Shown: positions 61,643-64,000 of the stretch, piece by piece | Layout: the number at the start of each line of letters is the position of its first letter | Position numbering within the stretch: the stretch's first letter is position 1 | Origin: JABDBE01 sp049585795 | GTDB taxonomy: Bacteria > Acidobacteriota > Terriglobia > Terriglobales > Acidobacteriaceae | Direction: 5' to 3' | NCBI GenBank assembly: GCA_049585795.1 | Contig: JBAVAQ010000026.1 | Coordinates: 186,001 to 250,000 of the forward strand | DNA length: 64,000 bases | Program-made: the position numbers and the translations under genes | Notes under the pieces: generated by a model | What the model saw: the letters and a program-made list of their open reading frames with translations, nothing else | Databases searched by the model: none | What the model was told of the DNA's origin: nothing

Positions 61643-62371
61643 ATGGCAACTGCAACCGAAAGCAATGTACTCGAAGCGCAGCCGCGCGTGGCGGGCACTA
61701 AGAATGATGCGCGCCGAGTCCGCGTTGGCGGAAAAGTCCCGGCCGTATTGTATGGCGCGGGCAAAGAAGCTCTGCCGGTGAGCCTCGATCCGCGGCAGGT
61801 GTCGCGTATTCTGCATTCGCAGACCGGCTACAACACCATTTTTGATCTGGCCCTCGACGGCGGCGAGCGCACCAAGGCGATGATTGTGGACTGGCAGTAC
61901 GAGCCGATTAAAGGGGCGTTGTTGCACATCGATCTCAAGCGAATTGCCATGGACCAGACGCTGACGGTCAATGTTCCGATCGTGCTGAAGGGCGAAGCGG
62001 CGGGCGTCAAGCAGCAGGGCGGCATTCTGGAACAGATTCTCCGCGAGGTGGAGATCGAATGTCTGCCCAGCGATATTCCCGCGTCCATTGAGGCGGATGT
62101 CAGCGAATTAGTCTTCGGTAAAGTGTTGCGTGTGTCTGATCTGCCGCACAGCGAAAAACTGAAATTTATCACCGATGCGAACCAACCGGTGGCCACGGTC
62201 ATTTCGGTAAAGGAAGAAGTAGTGGCTACGCCGGAGGCGGTTGCTGCGGAAGCTGGCGCGGCGCCTGCGGAACCCGAGGTCATCAAGAAGGGCAAGCAGG
62301 AAGTTGGCGAGGAAGGCGCGGAGCCTGCCGCCGAGAAGGCCGAGAAGCCGGAGAAGAAAGAGAAGAAGTAG
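61643..62371 (+). CDS. rplY: 50S ribosomal protein L25 (CTC/TL5 type)
   Basis: This 242-residue protein has the L25 domain (GKVPAVLYGAGKEALPVSLDPRQVSRILHSQTGYNTIFDLALDGGERTKAMIVDWQYEPIKGALLHIDLKRI) and the C-terminal TL5 domain (LTVNVPIVLKGEAAGVKQQGGILEQILREVEIECLPSDIPASIEADVSELVFGKVLRVSDL). It binds 5S rRNA. A long Glu/Lys/Ala tail ends the protein. Its place before pth is a common bacterial pairing. Confidence 0.95.
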   Translation: MATATESNVLEAQPRVAGTKNDARRVRVGGKVPAVLYGAGKEALPVSLDPRQVSRILHSQTGYNTIFDLALDGGERTKAMIVDWQYEPIKGALLHIDLKRIAMDQTLTVNVPIVLKGEAAGVKQQGGILEQILREVEIECLPSDIPASIEADVSELVFGKVLRVSDLPHSEKLKFITDANQPVATVISVKEEVVATPEAVAAEAGAAPAEPEVIKKGKQEVGEEGAEPAAEKAEKPEKKEKK

Positions 62372-62385
62372 ATTTCACCACAGAG

Positions 62386-62459
62386 TCACAGAGATACAGA
62401 GAAGGCTCGTTAGAAAAACAAATGCCGGATTTTCTCTGTGACTCTGTGCCTCTGTGGTG
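62386..62459. repeat. Inverted 9-nt period repeat between rplY and pth
   Basis: CACAGAGT/CACAGAGAT units at 62386-62403 are mirrored by TCTGTGACTCTGTGCCTCTG on the other side, so a long hairpin is possible. Similar elements lie at 1752-1823. It ends just before the pth start. Confidence 0.75.
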
Positions 62460-62464
62460 AACAC

Positions 62465-63052
62465 ATGAAGCTTATTGTGGGGCTAGGCAATCCGGGGATC
62501 GAATACCAGTTCACGCCTCACAATTTGGGTTTTCTCACGGTTGACCGGATTGCGAAAGAGTTCGGGGTTGAGGTCAGAAATCGGCAGTGCCGCGCACTGA
62601 CTGCAAGGGTAGCGATCGGCTCCGAGACGGCTTTGCTGGCCAAGCCCGAGACCTTCATGAATTTGAGTGGTATCTCGGTGCGTGAGTTTGTCAGTAAGTA
62701 TGAAGTCAGGGTTGAAGAAGAGCTGATCGTGGTTCAGGATGAACTCGATTTTCCGCTGGGTACGGTTCGGATTCAGCGGAAGCGGAGTTCGGCGGGACAT
62801 AACGGAATCGAGTCCATCATCAACTCCCTGGGCACGAATGATTTTTTTAGAATCCGAATGGGGGTTGCGCCGGAGCGCAAGATTGAAGACGGAATGAGTT
62901 ATTTGCTGTCGCCGTTTCGTAAGGCGCAGCTGAAAGTTGTCGATGAGATGTTGGAGGTTGCAGCGGACGCAGTGAAGGCCATTGTGACCGAGGGCGCGGC
63001 GGCGGCGATGAATCGCTTCAACCGCAAGCCGGAAGAAGGAAAGATTACCTAG
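62465..63052 (+). CDS. pth: Peptidyl-tRNA hydrolase
   Basis: This 195-residue Pth has LIVGLGNPGIEYQFTPHNLGF at the N-terminus (catalytic His near 20), KPETFMNLSG near 60, VVQDELDFPLGTVRIQRKRSSAGHNGIESIINSLGTNDFFRIRMGVAP near 93-140. It recycles tRNA from stalled peptides. The ATG at 62465 gives the standard start. rplY precedes and rpsF follows, as in many bacteria. Confidence 0.96.
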   Translation: MKLIVGLGNPGIEYQFTPHNLGFLTVDRIAKEFGVEVRNRQCRALTARVAIGSETALLAKPETFMNLSGISVREFVSKYEVRVEEELIVVQDELDFPLGTVRIQRKRSSAGHNGIESIINSLGTNDFFRIRMGVAPERKIEDGMSYLLSPFRKAQLKVVDEMLEVAADAVKAIVTEGAAAAMNRFNRKPEEGKIT

Positions 63053-63105
63053 GGATCTGCAAGGATGCACACGGATTTGAAGATCCGGGAGAGATGGAGA
63101 ATGGA

Positions 63106-63504
63106 ATGAATCGTACTTATGAGCTGATGTTCATCGTCCGGCCAGATATGGCGGAGGAGGATCAGGACAAACTTATTTCCACGCTGGAGACGGCGGTGGC
63201 TGCGTCGTCCGGGCAAGTAAAGAGTGTGGAACGCATGGGCAAGCGGCGGCTGGCTTACACCGTCCGGAAGTTTCACGACGGCATCTACGTGTTGCTGACG
63301 GTCGAAGGCAGTGGTGGCTTGATTCATGAACTGGAACGCCGCCTGCGCGTTACCGAGCCGGTGATCAAGTTTCTCACCGTACGTATCGATGAAGAGCAGA
63401 AGCGGCTGGATAAGATACAGGCGATCAAGGACGCTAAGCGCAAGGCAGCGGCGCCGGTGACCCCGTCTGAGGGTGGCGGCGAAGCGCCTGCGGCTACGGC
63501 GTGA
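63106..63504 (+). CDS. rpsF: 30S ribosomal protein S6
   Basis: This 132-residue protein starts MNRTYELMFIVRPDMAEEDQDKLISTLETAV and has KRRLAYTVRKFHDGIYVLLTVEGSGGLIHELERRLRVTEPVIKFLTVR, typical of S6. A Pro/Ala-rich tail follows. ATG 63106 is preceded by GGAG at good spacing; ATG 63094 would add MENG and is less likely. It pairs with S18 in the small subunit. Confidence 0.95.
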   Translation: MNRTYELMFIVRPDMAEEDQDKLISTLETAVAASSGQVKSVERMGKRRLAYTVRKFHDGIYVLLTVEGSGGLIHELERRLRVTEPVIKFLTVRIDEEQKRLDKIQAIKDAKRKAAAPVTPSEGGGEAPAATA

Positions 63505-63509
63505 GAACC

Positions 63510-63596
63510 GTCGTTGGTCGTCGGCCTTTGGCCGTCGCCCACGTAAACCAACCCAAGAATGCCAATGACGGACAACTAATGACGAACGACGAATTT
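63510..63596. repeat. Heptad-period tandem repeats between rpsF and rpsR
   Basis: GTCGTTG/GTCGTCG/GCCTTTG-type units at 63510-63537 and CCAATGA/CTAATGA/CGAACGA-type units at 63562-63596 both have 7-nt steps. The second tract resembles 36391-36418 (CAACGAC, CAATGAC). Confidence 0.8.
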
Positions 63597-63607
63597 TAAG
63601 GAGCACC

Positions 63608-63961
63608 ATGGCTGAGGAAACTAGATCATCATCTGAATCATCTTCCGGCGGGGACCGGCCAGATCGCGGCGAGCGGCGTCCGTCTTCTCGTCCCGGCGGA
63701 CCGGGCGGTGGCCGCGAAGGCGGCGGACCGGGCGGACGCAAGTATTTCCGGCGCAAGAAAGTTTGCAAGTTTTGCGTCGAAAAGATTGAGGCGATCAATT
63801 ACAAGGACATTCGTCTGCTGGCGCAGTTCGTGGCAGAGAGCGGGAGAATCGTGCCCCGGCGGCTGACTGGCGTATGCACCCCGCACCAGCGACGGTTGTC
63901 TTTGGCGATCAAGCAGGCGCGCAATATCGCGTTACTGCCATTTGCCGGGCGGGCAGCTTAG
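63608..63961 (+). CDS. rpsR: 30S ribosomal protein S18 with N-terminal extension
   Basis: The 117-residue protein has the S18 core KVCKFCVEKIEAINYKDIRLLAQFVAESGRIVPRRLTGVCTPHQRRLSLAIKQARNIALLPF. The first 45 residues are a disordered Ser/Gly/Arg/Pro extension (RGERRPSSRPGGPGGGREGGG), long for this family. CxxC and a later Cys/His may bind zinc. GGAG lies 4 bp before the ATG. Confidence 0.95.
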   Translation: MAEETRSSSESSSGGDRPDRGERRPSSRPGGPGGGREGGGPGGRKYFRRKKVCKFCVEKIEAINYKDIRLLAQFVAESGRIVPRRLTGVCTPHQRRLSLAIKQARNIALLPFAGRAA

Positions 63962-63983
63962 CGCCAGTAAGCAGGCATCTCCG

Positions 63984-64000
63984 GTAGAGACGTAGCTAGC
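63984..64000. repeat. Dispersed palindrome, copy 3, cut by the window edge
   Basis: GTAGAGACGTAGCTAGC matches the left part of the 28-bp palindrome at 7308-7335 exactly. The rest lies outside the window. Confidence 0.7.

Noticed and set aside
1..64000. CRISPR arrays
   Set aside because: The short tandem repeats have 7- or 9-nt periods with no spacers; no 25-40 bp repeat with regular spacers and no cas genes were seen.
1..64000. Avoidance of GGATCC as support for the predicted restriction site
   Set aside because: GGATCC is present at several places (for example near 18196, 26691, 41857, 47202), so the sequence gives no avoidance signal.

Overview
The window looks like part of the chromosome of an acidobacterium, probably of the Terriglobia/Koribacter type. 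This is inferred from moderately high GC, secreted FecR/DUF6600 and DUF4139 proteins, Ser/Thr kinase-PD40 receptors, frequent TTG/GTG starts, DUF6580 and PD-(D/E)XK_5 families, and many small intergenic palindromes and heptad repeats. No 16S rRNA is present, so the taxonomy is an inference. Nearly the whole window is coding. tRNA-Met(CAU) and tRNA-Gln(UUG) are canonical; a third, class II tRNA is not.

Layout. 1-4.6 kb: a partial secreted kelch-like protein, Trm112, a MacB-type permease, a GT2 glycosyltransferase and YjbQ. 4.65-6.62 kb: a compact type II restriction-modification system whose nuclease is a clear BamHI homologue. Its controller protein has perfect 9+9 bp operators in front of both the methyltransferase and the controller gene. 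6.7-18.7 kb: cytochrome c, a giant FecR-type protein, a sigma54 activator fused to PilZ, molybdopterin genes (moaC, mog/moaB), a DUF4388 response regulator and membrane proteins. 18.7-23.1 kb: a molybdopterin oxidoreductase with a fused FeS/NrfD partner. 23.4-27.1 kb: Nudix, chloroperoxidase-type hydrolase, tRNA-Met and a GH130-like enzyme. 27.3-32.9 kb: a complete formate dehydrogenase operon (alpha, beta, gamma, FdhE) whose alpha subunit reads through an in-frame TGA as selenocysteine. 32.9-40.4 kb: envelope sugar and CoA genes (kdsB, pgm/pmm, manC, manA, aspartate aminotransferase, coaD). 40.6-47.6 kb: signalling (receiver-TonB fusion, histidine kinase/regulator pair, ECF sigma) and an S41 protease homologue with altered catalytic residues. 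47.8-54.6 kb: an accessory island. 54.7-64 kb: a kinase receptor, ispE, tRNA-Gln, prs, rplY, pth, rpsF, rpsR.

The accessory island is the most unusual part. It holds a hypothetical DNA-binding-like protein, a Leu-type class II tRNA with anticodon ACC next to an IS1595-family transposase, a Doc-type toxin with a small upstream partner, a PD-(D/E)XK_5 nuclease, and a composite gene. That gene encodes two MazG-like domains, a canonical GGDEF domain and, in the -1 frame, a zinc dCMP deaminase. It is preceded by a perfect TATAAT and a strong terminator hairpin just before the start codon. It looks like a nucleotide-pool defence system with a nucleotide-signalling module, and I know of no described system with this architecture.

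Two genome-wide habits stand out. Many gaps carry short degenerate tandem repeats with a strict 7-nt period, others a 9-nt period. Palindromic repeats are dispersed between genes and have even entered the ispE reading frame without breaking it.
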